A stretch of DNA of 11,102 bases from an uncultured Rhodospirillaceae bacterium (GCA_900553035.1 USCC01000069.1:1-11102); one strand, 5' to 3'; counted from the stretch's first letter, positions 1-7,197 are shown. The notes: a model not told the origin generated them from the sequence alone. Numbers and translations: made by a program.

Positions 1-423
1 TATAGTCGTTGTCGTCATTTAGACGGTTGGAATGACGTCATCGTGGACGACGGCACGGACACGGTGAAAATGCGCGCGGGGTTCCCGAATCCGGCACAGC
101 AGTTGATTTCCGGCCAGTTCGTTTCCGTTTTGATGGAATACGAATCGCCGGTCGCGCGGGTCGTCATTCCGCAGGCGGCGCTGATGTCGTCCGCAACGGG
201 CAAGTACGTCTATGTGCTTGACGCCCAGAACAAAGTCATCAATCGTCCGGTTTCGGCCGGCGTCCCTCAGGGGAAGGACATTGTGATTCTGGACGGCGTG
301 GAAGAAGGCGAAAAAGTCATTGTCGAAGGACTCCAAAAAGTCCGGCCGGGTCAGGAGGTCATTATTGACGCTCCGGCGGCCATGCCGAAACAGGAAAAGG
401 TTCCTTCCGGAAGCAACCGCTAA
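1..423 (+). CDS. RND efflux periplasmic adaptor (membrane fusion protein), C-terminal part, 5' truncated
   Basis: This is the C-terminal part of an AcrA/MexA-like adaptor, which bridges the inner-membrane RND pump and an outer-membrane channel. The frame is open from base 1 and the start lies outside the window. The in-frame GTG at 43 falls inside the conserved beta-barrel region and is not a real start. Visible are the segment DDGTDTVKMRAGFPNP, which corresponds to the family's 'xxTGTVRVRAxFPNP' stretch, and ISGQFVSV, which corresponds to 'LLPGQFVRV'. The membrane-proximal domain follows (YVYVLDAQNKVINRPVSAG, then GLQKVRPGQEV). A hydrophilic tail ends in SGSNR. The gene lies 13 bases before the pump gene, so the two are almost certainly co-transcribed. 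The family call is firm; the transported substrate cannot be read. The first ten or so codons match the family poorly, but too little is visible to judge. Confidence 0.9.
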   Translation, partial: YSRCRHLDGWNDVIVDDGTDTVKMRAGFPNPAQQLISGQFVSVLMEYESPVARVVIPQAALMSSATGKYVYVLDAQNKVINRPVSAGVPQGKDIVILDGVEEGEKVIVEGLQKVRPGQEVIIDAPAAMPKQEKVPSGSNR

Positions 424-436
424 GGGGAAAACGTAA

Positions 437-3400
437 ATGTTCTCTAAAATTTTCATCAGCCGCCCCCGTCTGGCCATCGTTATCTCTCTGGTGATTCTGA
501 TCGCCGGCCTGATTTCGATCCGGACAATTCCGGTGGCGCAGTTGCCGGACGTTGTCCCGCCTTCCGTTTCGGTGTCCGCGACCTATCCGGGCGCCAGCGC
601 GGAAGTGATCGAACAGACGGTGGCGCAGGTCATCGAATCGCAGGTGAACGGCGTGGATAACATGATTTACATGGAATCCACCAGCGCCAACGACGGTTCC
701 TATTCCCTGACGGTGACGTTCGCTCTGGGAACGGATCCGGACATGAACACCGTTAACGTTCAGAACCGTATCAACCAGATCAGCAACAAGCTTCCTTCGG
801 AAGTGCAGCAGCAGGGCGTGACGGTTAAAAAGAATACGTCGTCCATGCTGATGGCTTTCGCGTTGTATTCTCCGGACGGTTCGCGCGATACGAACTTTCT
901 GGCGAACTACATGACGTCCCGAATCAAAGACGACCTGGCCCGTGTGACCGGCGTCGGCGAAGTCAACACCTTCGGCGATATTGACTACAGTATGCGCGTC
1001 TGGCTGAACACCGAACGTCTGGCCAACCTCGGGTTGACCAACTCGGATATCATTTCGGCGATTTCGTCCCAGAACATTCAGCCCGCGATCGGTTCGATCG
1101 GCGCGGCTCCGGCTCCGGCAGACCAGCAGCTTCAGCTGACCCTGAAGTCCTCGGGCCGTCTGAGCACGCCCGAAGAATTCGGCAATATCATCATCCGGGC
1201 GAACAAGGAGGGCGGCCTTCTGCGTCTGAAGGACGTTGCCAAAATCGAACTGGGCACGACGTCTTATTCTTCCTACATTCAGTATAACGGCCGTACGGCT
1301 TCGGGCGCCATGATCAACCTTGCTCCGGGGGCAAACGCCGTGAACGTTGCGAAAAACGTCAAGGCGGAACTGGAACGCATGAAGAGCTTCTTCCCCGACG
1401 GCGTTGACTACGTCATCATTTTCGATACGACGGTGTTCGTCGAATCGACGATTAACGAAGTCTTTCACACCGTTGTTGAAGCGTTCATCCTTGTTCTTCT
1501 GGTTGTTTATCTGTCTTTGGGCACCTGGCGCGCCACTCTTATTCCGGCGGTCGCCGTTCCGGTGTCCCTGATTGGTACGTTCATCTTCATGGCGCCGTTC
1601 GGCATTTCGGCGAATACGATTTCGTTGCTGTCGATCGTGCTGGTCATCGGTATTGTGGTGGACGATGCGATCATGGTCGTGGAAAACGTCGAACGTGTGA
1701 TTGAGGAGGAACCGGATATGTCGGTTCCGGACTGTGTGGCCAAGGCGATGAGTCAGATTACCGCGCCGATTATCGCGATTACGCTGGTTATTCTGTCCGT
1801 GTTCGTGCCGGTCGCGTTTATTCCCGGCATTTCCGGACAGCTGTACATGCAGTTCGCGATTACGGTGTCGTGCTCGATGATGATTTCCGCTCTGAACGCC
1901 CTGACGCTCAGCCCGGCGCTGTGTGCCGTTCTGCTGCACCGCGAGGAGAAAAAGCAGCGCGGGCTTGTGCCCTGGGTGATGGCTCAGATTGACAAGGGCC
2001 GCGACGGGTATACGAAAATCGTCAAACGTCTGGTTCGCCATTCTTCTCTGTCCATTCTGATCATCATTGCGGTGATTGCGGGGGCTTTGGGAATGAATGA
2101 AATTACACCGTCGGGCTTCCTGCCGGACGAAGACCAGGGCGTTGTCATGATTGACGTTCAGCTGCCCGAAGGCGCATCGCAGGATCGTACGATCGCCGTT
2201 CAGAACCAGCTGTATGATATTATCCGGACAAATCCGGCCATTCAGAACGTCATGGAAGTCGCCGGACACAGTATGCTGGGCGGCAACGCGTCCAACCTGG
2301 GCATGATGATTGCCGGTCTGAAACCTTATGAAGTCCGTAAGGATACGTCCATGCAGGTCAATGCGGTCATCGCGGATCTGCAGGCCAAGTTCAATCAGGT
2401 GCAGGGCGCTCTGGTCCGTGTGTTCAACATGCCGGCCATTCCCGGTATCGGCATGGCCAACGGCTTTGATTACCGTCTTCAGAATGCCAGCGGTGAAACG
2501 CCTCAGGAAATGGAAGCCGTGATGGGCCGGCTTCTGATGGCGGCGAACAAGGATCCGGAACTGGCGATGGTTTACAGCATGTTCAATACGGCGACGCCGC
2601 AGCTGTACGTCGAACTTGACCGTGTCAAGGCCCAGATTTTGGGCGTGAACATCAATGACGTTTATGCACAGATGCAGTCAACGCTGGGATATTACTATGT
2701 CAATGACTTTGTCCTGGCGGGCAAGGTGTATGAAGTGAACATGCAGGGGCAGGCTTCGGATCGCAGCCTGGAAAGCGACGTGTACAAGATTTACGTCCGC
2801 AATTCCAAAGGCGACATGGTTCCCCTGCGCTCTCTGATCAAAATCAAACCGATCCTGGGACCGCAGATTCTGACCCGCTACAACAACATGATGACGGTCA
2901 AGATCAATGGTTCCGGCGCCGCGGGCGTCAGCTCGGGGCAGGCCATGAACGTGATGGAACAGCTGTCCCGGGAAGTCCTGCCGCGCGGGTATGAATATGA
3001 ATGGACGGGCATGTCCCTTCAGGAACAGGAAGCCGCCGGTCAGACGGCATCCATCCTGATCCTGGCTTTCCTGTTCGCTTACCTGTTCCTGGTCGCACTG
3101 TATGAAAGCTGGATGATTCCCATTCCGGTTCTTTTGTCCGTGTCGATTGCGTTGCTGGGGGCGTTCCTGTTCCTGTACGGGTTCGGGCTGGTCAACAACA
3201 TCTATGCGCAGATTGGTTTCATTCTTTTGATTGCGCAGGCTTCGAAAAACGCGATTTTGATTGTCGAATTTGCAAAAGACCTGCGTGAAGAAGGAATGGA
3301 TACGGAAGCGGCGGCGGTTGAAGCGGCTCACCTTCGTTTCCGTGCGGTCATGATGACGGCGGTGTCATTCATTCTGGGGCTTCTGCCTCTGGTGATTGCC

Positions 3401-3601
3401 TCGGGCGCGGGCGCGATGGCGCGGCGTTCCGTCGGTACGACGGTGTTCGGCGGTATGATTGTAGCGACGATGTTCGGTATTTTCGTGATTCCGATGCTCT
3501 TCGTCGTTTTCGTCAGAAGGCGTGAAACCTTCCACACAAAACGCCGGAAAAAGATAGAGCAGCGGGAACTGCGCCGTTTAAGCAGGGATGAAAAATCTTA
3601 A
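437..3601 (+). CDS. RND efflux transporter, AcrB/MexB (HAE1) family permease
   Basis: This is a proton-driven inner-membrane pump that exports hydrophobic or amphiphilic compounds through a tripartite complex. At 1054 residues it has the usual full length for the family. The N-terminus (MFSKIFISRPRLAIVISLVI) is the canonical first membrane helix. The proton-relay pair is present in TM4 as Asp409-Asp410 (IGIVVDDAIMVVENVER). The partner lysine of TM10 is present at about residue 937 (ASKNAILIVEFAKD). Two large periplasmic loops follow TM1 and TM7, as expected. The C-terminus is short and strongly basic. An AGGGGA ribosome site lies 8 bases before the ATG. The adaptor gene is immediately upstream. 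No outer-membrane channel gene follows, because a terminator comes directly after the stop, so that component must be upstream or encoded elsewhere. Substrate range is unknown. Confidence 0.96.
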   Translation: MFSKIFISRPRLAIVISLVILIAGLISIRTIPVAQLPDVVPPSVSVSATYPGASAEVIEQTVAQVIESQVNGVDNMIYMESTSANDGSYSLTVTFALGTDPDMNTVNVQNRINQISNKLPSEVQQQGVTVKKNTSSMLMAFALYSPDGSRDTNFLANYMTSRIKDDLARVTGVGEVNTFGDIDYSMRVWLNTERLANLGLTNSDIISAISSQNIQPAIGSIGAAPAPADQQLQLTLKSSGRLSTPEEFGNIIIRANKEGGLLRLKDVAKIELGTTSYSSYIQYNGRTASGAMINLAPGANAVNVAKNVKAELERMKSFFPDGVDYVIIFDTTVFVESTINEVFHTVVEAFILVLLVVYLSLGTWRATLIPAVAVPVSLIGTFIFMAPFGISANTISLLSIVLVIGIVVDDAIMVVENVERVIEEEPDMSVPDCVAKAMSQITAPIIAITLVILSVFVPVAFIPGISGQLYMQFAITVSCSMMISALNALTLSPALCAVLLHREEKKQRGLVPWVMAQIDKGRDGYTKIVKRLVRHSSLSILIIIAVIAGALGMNEITPSGFLPDEDQGVVMIDVQLPEGASQDRTIAVQNQLYDIIRTNPAIQNVMEVAGHSMLGGNASNLGMMIAGLKPYEVRKDTSMQVNAVIADLQAKFNQVQGALVRVFNMPAIPGIGMANGFDYRLQNASGETPQEMEAVMGRLLMAANKDPELAMVYSMFNTATPQLYVELDRVKAQILGVNINDVYAQMQSTLGYYYVNDFVLAGKVYEVNMQGQASDRSLESDVYKIYVRNSKGDMVPLRSLIKIKPILGPQILTRYNNMMTVKINGSGAAGVSSGQAMNVMEQLSREVLPRGYEYEWTGMSLQEQEAAGQTASILILAFLFAYLFLVALYESWMIPIPVLLSVSIALLGAFLFLYGFGLVNNIYAQIGFILLIAQASKNAILIVEFAKDLREEGMDTEAAAVEAAHLRFRAVMMTAVSFILGLLPLVIASGAGAMARRSVGTTVFGGMIVATMFGIFVIPMLFVVFVRRRETFHTKRRKKIEQRELRRLSRDEKS

Positions 3602-3605
3602 TGTG

Positions 3606-3632
3606 AAAAGGGCTCCAATCGGAGCCCTTTTT
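3606..3632 (+). terminator. Rho-independent terminator of the RND operon
   Basis: The stem AAAAGGGCTCC / GGAGCCCTTTT is perfect, with a four-base loop (AATC), and it runs straight into T residues. It begins 5 bases after the pump gene's stop codon. The reverse strand also ends in a short T run, so it may work weakly in both directions. Confidence 0.92.
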
Positions 3633-3752
3633 CATTTCGGAAGGCGGTCGGCGGAACGGACAAAGGGCTGTATAATCGGGACGGCGTCTTTTTCTGTTCA
3701 GAGGACGGTTTCACCCGGACGCAGAGTCAGAAGAGAGAAGCGGAGAATAAAA

Positions 3753-3779
3753 AAACTCTAAACGCTTTGTTTAGAGTTT
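3753..3779 (-). terminator. Rho-independent terminator of tRNA-Leu
   Basis: This is an 11-bp perfect inverted repeat (AAACTCTAAAC / GTTTAGAGTTT) with a five-base loop. On the minus strand the stem is followed by a run of T residues (plus-strand A run ending at 3755). It lies 22 bases past the 3' CCA of the minus-strand tRNA-Leu, the expected place for its terminator. Confidence 0.85.
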
Positions 3780-3801
3780 CACGGGTATTTTATAAGGTAT
3801 C

Positions 3802-3888
3802 TGGTGCGGAAGGCGGGACTCGAACCCGCACGAGGACACGCCTCAACAGATTTTAAGTCTGTTGTGTCTACCATTCCACCACATCCGC
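3802..3888 (-). tRNA. tRNA-Leu, anticodon UAA
   Basis: This 87-base class II tRNA decodes UUA. On the minus strand it starts GCGGATG and ends with an encoded CCA. The anticodon loop CTTAAAA (anticodon at 3853-3855) sits on an ACAGA/TCTGT stem. The long variable arm (GAGG/CCTC) is typical of leucine tRNAs. The T arm is GCGGG-TTCGAGT-CCCGC. The acceptor stem pairs except for one U-U mismatch at pair 6-67. The D-loop (GAATGGTA) looks one base shorter than in many bacterial leucine tRNAs. A terminator follows at 3753-3779. Confidence 0.97.
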
Positions 3889-3901
3889 GCCGGAACACTT
3901 C

Positions 3902-3931
3902 TGTTTACCACAAGGCAGGCTGAAATGAAAA
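3902..3931 (-). promoter_or_regulatory. Possible promoter of tRNA-Leu
   Basis: On the minus strand TTTTCA (3926-3931) and TAAACA (3902-3907) are separated by 18 bases. The -10-like box ends 13 bases before the tRNA 5' end, the same distance as for the better-defined tRNA-Pro promoter. The boxes are only moderate matches to a sigma-70 consensus. If real, the -35 box overlaps the start codon of the opposing lipoprotein gene at 3925. Confidence 0.35.
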
Positions 3932-4413
3932 CATTGATTTTGATTTTCGCGGTAATTTTTTTAAGCGCGTGCGCCTTGTCGGAAGGGCCGGAGCGGCTGG
4001 AGTCGTGTCCGTCAGGAATCGCGTGGCGTGAAAAATATGTCCTGCTGTACGAATACGGCAGTGCACAGATGAACGCCGATGCGCAGGCCCGGATCGCGGA
4101 AATCGGCCGCCGGGCCGCTGCGGAAGAGGATTTTGTCTGCCTGAGTGCCGAGACGGAGTACCGGGGTCGACCGCAGGAAAGCTTCCTGACGGCGGCGGCG
4201 CGTGCGGAAAATGCGGCTCGGCTGTTTTTAGACGTTGGTGTCGGAATCGAAAAGATATATATTGGTATTGAACCCCAGACGGACAAGACGGGGCTGGATG
4301 CACCGGTCCGACCGTCCGAAGAGGTTCACCGGATGGTTATCCGGCTTGGAAAACAGCACAAAAAAAGAGACCTTCGTAAAGGTCCCTTTAATGGTCGGAG
4401 TGATAGGATTTGA
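3925..4413 (+). CDS. Small OmpA-like lipoprotein (hypothetical) between two tRNA genes
   Basis: The predicted product is a 162-residue outer-membrane lipoprotein. The ATG at 3925 is preferred over an in-frame ATG at 3862, which lies inside the tRNA-Leu gene. From 3925 the protein begins with a clean lipoprotein signal, MKTLILIFAVIFLSAC, with lipobox LSAC and the acylated Cys at 16. A weak AGG ribosome site lies 5 bases upstream. Residues about 37-142 resemble a divergent OmpA/Pal-like C-terminal domain: a 'YEYGSAQMNADAQARI' strand-helix, then 'AARAENAARLFLDVGV' like the family's 'RA..V...L...GV'. The usual 'TDxxG' is replaced by 'TEYRG', so peptidoglycan binding is doubtful. The last 20 or so codons run through the tRNA-Pro terminator and into the tRNA itself in antisense, ending at a TGA within it. 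I do not recognise a named family. Confidence 0.75.
   Translation: MKTLILIFAVIFLSACALSEGPERLESCPSGIAWREKYVLLYEYGSAQMNADAQARIAEIGRRAAAEEDFVCLSAETEYRGRPQESFLTAAARAENAARLFLDVGVGIEKIYIGIEPQTDKTGLDAPVRPSEEVHRMVIRLGKQHKKRDLRKGPFNGRSDRI
4360..4389 (-). terminator. Rho-independent terminator of tRNA-Pro
   Basis: On the minus strand the stem AAAGGGACCTT / AAGGTCTCTTT pairs over 11 bp, with one G-U pair and a TACG loop, and runs into seven T residues. It starts 3 bases past the tRNA-Pro CCA. The same bases are translated on the plus strand as part of the lipoprotein's C-terminus. Confidence 0.9.
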
Positions 4414-4468
4414 ACCTACGGCCCCTACGTCCCGAACGTAGTGCTCTACCAAGCTGAGCTACACTCCG
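4392..4468 (-). tRNA. tRNA-Pro, anticodon CGG
   Basis: This is a 77-base cloverleaf on the minus strand with an encoded CCA. The acceptor stem is perfect, CGGAGTG/CACTCCG. The D arm is GCTC...GAGC. The anticodon stem CTACG/CGTAG holds the loop TTCGGGA (anticodon CGG at 4432-4434, reads CCG). The T arm is GTAGG-TTCAAAT-CCTAT. It is followed by a strong terminator and preceded by a good promoter. Its 3' end overlaps the last codons of the opposing lipoprotein gene. Confidence 0.97.
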
Positions 4469-4481
4469 ATGTACAAGAAGG

Positions 4482-4510
4482 CTTATAACGCGTTATTCGC
4501 TTTCCTGCAA
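4482..4510 (-). promoter_or_regulatory. Promoter of tRNA-Pro
   Basis: On the minus strand TTGCAG (4505-4510) and TATAAG (4482-4487) are separated by exactly 17 bases, and the -10 box ends 13 bases before the tRNA 5' end. Two A tracts on this strand (4532-4538 and 4522-4530) lie 12 or more bases upstream of the -35 box, where an UP element would be. A perfect 12-base palindrome, ATAACGCGTTAT at 4485-4496, overlaps the -10 box. Confidence 0.65.
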
Positions 4511-4549
4511 GAGGGTTTTGATTTTTTTTTATTTTTTTAGGTGCTCGTT

Positions 4550-5542
4550 GTGAAAAAACAGGTTTTATTCGGCGTTGCGGCCGTTGTTCTGGTGGGATTG
4601 ATCTTCTTTATTCTGTGGCCGAGGGAACCGGACGGTTCCTCAATGCCGTCGTTCGGCGCCGATGACACGCCCGTACAAACGACGTCCCCGGCATCCGTGC
4701 CGGAAACGGCGGAGGAAGCCAAAACCACGGAAGATACCGTGGAAAAACAGAAAACAGTCTTCGACATTGTCCGAGTCGAAGAGGACGGCAGTATGGTTGC
4801 CGCGGGCAAAAGCGAGCCGTTCGCCCGGATTTCCCTCATGGACGGCGAAAACGTCCTGGCGGAACTGGCGGCCGACGAACGCGGCGAATGGGTTCACATT
4901 CCTTCAGAACCGCTGGTCGCCGGAGTGCACGAGCTGTGGCTGCGCGACGCTTCCATGAATACGCGCGAGGAATCCGAAGTCGTGGTGGTCAACGTGCCCG
5001 AACCCGAAAACCGCCAGGAAACGATTGCGGTTCTTCTGTCCGCGGACAATGAGGATGCCCGGGTTCTCCAGGCGCCGGCGCCTGTTCTGGAAAGTCAGGT
5101 TGATATCCGTTCCGTCAATTACTCGGGAAAAACAATGACTGTGCGCGGTTCCGCGGCAGAGCGGGGTCGTATAAACGTTTACGCCGACAATGTTTTTCTG
5201 GGAACGGCCGTCTTTACGGAAGAGGGGGACTGGTTCCTGCGTGTGACCCGTGCGATGGCTCCGGGAAAGACATACACGATCCGTGCGGACAGAACCGATG
5301 AAAAAGGTCGGGTTTCCGCCCGTGCCGAAGTGCCCTTTACACTTGAAAGCGGCGTTGATATGAAAAAACAGCGCCGTGTCCGCATCATCAAAGGCGACAA
5401 TCTGTGGACGATTGCCAAGCATGTTTATGGCACCGGATTTGCCTATGTCACGATTTATCAGGCGAACCGAAACCAGATCAAAGATCCGGATCTGATTTAT
5501 CCGAACCAGGTTTTTGTCCTGCCGCAGAAGGCAAAAAAGTGA
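4550..5542 (+). CDS. Membrane-anchored Ig-like/LysM domain protein
   Basis: This envelope protein is predicted to be held in the inner membrane and to reach peptidoglycan through LysM; its biochemical role is unknown. The GTG at 4550 is chosen because TAGGTG lies about 7 bases upstream. The in-frame GTG at 4541 has only a T run before it. The product is 330 residues. It has one membrane helix at about 5-23, a low-complexity acidic and Thr-rich linker to about 65, and an Ig-like region at about 69-138 (GKSEPFARISLMDGE...GEWVHIP). A second Ig-like repeat spans about 184-266 (MTVRGSAAERGRINVYADN...GDWFLRV). The C-terminal LysM is at about 275-325 (IIKGDNLWTIAKHVYG...IYPNQVFVLP). The two Ig-like units share the pattern G.a.p.a.i.v....l....a...G.W. 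Similar Ig/LysM proteins are common in alphaproteobacteria. It lies upstream of psd, with a 79-base spacer. Confidence 0.88.
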   Translation: MKKQVLFGVAAVVLVGLIFFILWPREPDGSSMPSFGADDTPVQTTSPASVPETAEEAKTTEDTVEKQKTVFDIVRVEEDGSMVAAGKSEPFARISLMDGENVLAELAADERGEWVHIPSEPLVAGVHELWLRDASMNTREESEVVVVNVPEPENRQETIAVLLSADNEDARVLQAPAPVLESQVDIRSVNYSGKTMTVRGSAAERGRINVYADNVFLGTAVFTEEGDWFLRVTRAMAPGKTYTIRADRTDEKGRVSARAEVPFTLESGVDMKKQRRVRIIKGDNLWTIAKHVYGTGFAYVTIYQANRNQIKDPDLIYPNQVFVLPQKAKK

Positions 5543-5621
5543 GGGCGGCGCAAAAAAAGTGCTTCCCTCGTTCGGCGCAATAGCTTAAAACAAAAGAAAT
5601 TAAAACCAAAGGAGGTTCCTT

Positions 5622-6329
5622 ATGTCCCGTGTCGATTTGTCCTGGCGCCGTTATATTCTTCCTCCGATCCATGTCGAAGGATGGCGATTTGTCGCTATTT
5701 TCGCGACGGCTTCTCTTTTGCTGTGGATGCTTTTCGTGCCGCTGGGTGTTCTCGGGGCCATTCTGACCGTATGGTGCTATTACTTTTTCCGCGATCCCGA
5801 CCGTGTGACGCCGCAGGGTGAAAATTTTGTCATCAGTCCGGCCGACGGGATTGTCAGCGCGATTTCCGAAGTCGTGCCGCCCGAAGAACTGGAGCTCGGT
5901 TCCGAACCGATGACGAAAATCAGCGTTTTCATGAGCGTTTTCAACGTTCATGTCAATCGGGCTCCGATGGCGGGAAAAATCACGAAAATTGTTTACCGTC
6001 CGGGGGCTTTCGTCAATGTGTCCCTGGATAAGGAAAGCGAAAACAATGAACGCAACCAGCTGGTCATGGAAACGGTTTCCGGCCGGAAAATCGCGTTCGT
6101 CCAGGTGGCCGGACTGGTCGCCCGCCGCATTTTGTGCGAAGTAAAGGAAGGACGTGAACTGAAAGCCGGGGAACGTTTCGGACTGATCCGTTTCGGCAGC
6201 CGTCTGGACGTTTATCTGCCGAAGGATGTCGCCCCGCTGGTTGTCGTCGGACAGACGGCTGTTGCCGGCGAAACCATTTTAGCGGACCTGGCCGTCCTCG
6301 GCGAAGCCCGTCAGGGAGTCATTGAATAA
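5622..6329 (+). CDS. psd: Phosphatidylserine decarboxylase proenzyme, short type
   Basis: This enzyme decarboxylates phosphatidylserine to phosphatidylethanolamine at the inner membrane. It is a 235-residue proenzyme of the short class common in alphaproteobacteria. A membrane region lies at about 24-55. The conserved blocks are SPADGIVS (Asp75), FNVHVNRAP (His110) and the self-cleavage site FGSRLDVYLP. Cleavage between Gly192 and Ser193 would give the beta chain and an alpha chain of about 43 residues carrying the pyruvoyl group. The short class carries GSR rather than the LGST of long enzymes. A near-perfect ribosome site (AAAGGAGG, 5608-5615) lies 6 bases before the ATG. The substrate is supplied by the next gene, which starts 2 bases after this stop, so they form an operon. 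Confidence 0.97.
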   Translation: MSRVDLSWRRYILPPIHVEGWRFVAIFATASLLLWMLFVPLGVLGAILTVWCYYFFRDPDRVTPQGENFVISPADGIVSAISEVVPPEELELGSEPMTKISVFMSVFNVHVNRAPMAGKITKIVYRPGAFVNVSLDKESENNERNQLVMETVSGRKIAFVQVAGLVARRILCEVKEGRELKAGERFGLIRFGSRLDVYLPKDVAPLVVVGQTAVAGETILADLAVLGEARQGVIE

Positions 6330-6331
6330 CC

Positions 6332-7132
6332 ATGTTGAAAAGTCCTCGTCAGCGGATCAAGGATCTGCCGTTAAACCGTATCGCCCCGAACCTGGTCACG
6401 CTGTTTGCCCTGTCTTCGGGGGTAACATCCATCCGTTTCGCTATGGAAGGCCGTTTTGAGGCCGCCGTTTTTGCCATTATCATGGCGGCGATTTTTGATG
6501 CTTTGGACGGCCGGGTGGCTCGTATGCTTCAAGGGACGTCGGATTTCGGTGCGGAACTTGATTCCCTGTCCGATGTTGTCTGCTTTGGCGTTGCGCCGGG
6601 TCTTCTGATGTATTTCTGGTCGCTGGGGGCAACGTCGCCGGTGGGCTGGATCTTCGCTCTGCTGGTTCCGATCTGTTGCGCTTTGCGCCTGGCTCGGTTT
6701 AACATCATGCTGGATGACGAACCGTTGCCGCATTACTGGAAACATTTCTTCGTCGGTCTGCCTGCCCCGGGCGGCGCCTTGGTCGCGATTACGCCGATTA
6801 TGCTTTATTTTTATTTCCAGGCGGATTTTCTGCGTAGCAGTTTTGTGGTCGAACTCTTCCTGTTTCTGAGCGCCTTTTTAATGGCTTCGCGCCTGCCGAC
6901 CATTTCGCTGAAGAAATTCCGGGTGCCGGTGCGGTATGTCGTTATTGTTCTGGCGCTGGCGGGATGCTTTGCCGGGGCTCTGGTATACGAACCGTGGCTG
7001 ACGGTCGGAGTGATCGGCATTCTGTATCTGCTGAGCGTTCCTCTGTGTTCCTATGTTTTCCTGCGTCTGAAAGCGAAAGCGGACGGCGGCAGGCCGGAGA
7101 CGGCGGAAAGCCGGGACGCGTCCGCTTCCTGA
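6332..7132 (+). CDS. pssA: CDP-diacylglycerol-serine O-phosphatidyltransferase
   Basis: This integral membrane enzyme joins serine to CDP-diacylglycerol to make phosphatidylserine, which psd then decarboxylates. The product is 266 residues. The CDP-alcohol phosphotransferase signature D-x2-D-G-x2-A-R-x8-G-x3-D-x3-D is complete: Asp56, Asp59-Gly60, Ala63-Arg64, Gly73, Asp77 and Asp81. Several hydrophobic helices follow, and the C-terminus is a polar tail (RPETAESRDASAS). The conserved N-terminus (PNLVTLFALSSG) supports the start. The ATG is 2 bases after the psd stop. The nearest purine-rich ribosome site (AGGGAG, 6313-6318) is 13 bases away, so translation is probably coupled to psd. The psd-pssA order is typical of alphaproteobacteria. 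A terminator at 7162-7197 closes the operon. Confidence 0.97.
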   Translation: MLKSPRQRIKDLPLNRIAPNLVTLFALSSGVTSIRFAMEGRFEAAVFAIIMAAIFDALDGRVARMLQGTSDFGAELDSLSDVVCFGVAPGLLMYFWSLGATSPVGWIFALLVPICCALRLARFNIMLDDEPLPHYWKHFFVGLPAPGGALVAITPIMLYFYFQADFLRSSFVVELFLFLSAFLMASRLPTISLKKFRVPVRYVVIVLALAGCFAGALVYEPWLTVGVIGILYLLSVPLCSYVFLRLKAKADGGRPETAESRDASAS

Positions 7133-7161
7133 TCGGGGGAGGGGACGGCCTTGCCTTTCTG

Positions 7162-7197
7162 ATCCTGCCGGGGGTGGCTCCGGCAGGATTTTTATTT
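7162..7197 (+). terminator. Rho-independent terminator of the psd-pssA operon
   Basis: This is a 10-bp perfect stem ATCCTGCCGG / CCGGCAGGAT with an 8-base loop, followed by a T-rich stretch (TTTTTATTTTC). It starts 29 bases after the pssA stop. It ends only about 20 bases before the next start codon, so it may also limit read-through into the nucleotidyltransferase gene. Confidence 0.85.

Noticed and set aside
362..2269. Long minus-strand open frame of 635 codons
   Set aside because: It lies wholly inside the adaptor/pump genes in antisense and encodes a His/Arg/Asn-rich low-complexity sequence with no domain. It is a shadow of the RND gene's codon bias.
3862..3924. Upstream extension of the lipoprotein reading frame to an ATG at 3862
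   Set aside because: The extra 21 codons lie largely within the tRNA-Leu gene and would bury the lipoprotein signal sequence. The ATG at 3925 places the signal peptide at the N-terminus.
3802..4468. tRNA genes as integration sites for a mobile element
   Set aside because: No integrase, no direct repeat of a tRNA 3' end and no phage-like genes are visible nearby.
5541..5590. Possible terminator (GAGGG...CCCTC) or promoter (TTCCCT-16-TTAAAA) between the LysM gene and psd
   Set aside because: The inverted repeat has a 5-bp stem with a 19-base loop and no T run. The promoter boxes match the consensus poorly, so neither is listed as a feature.
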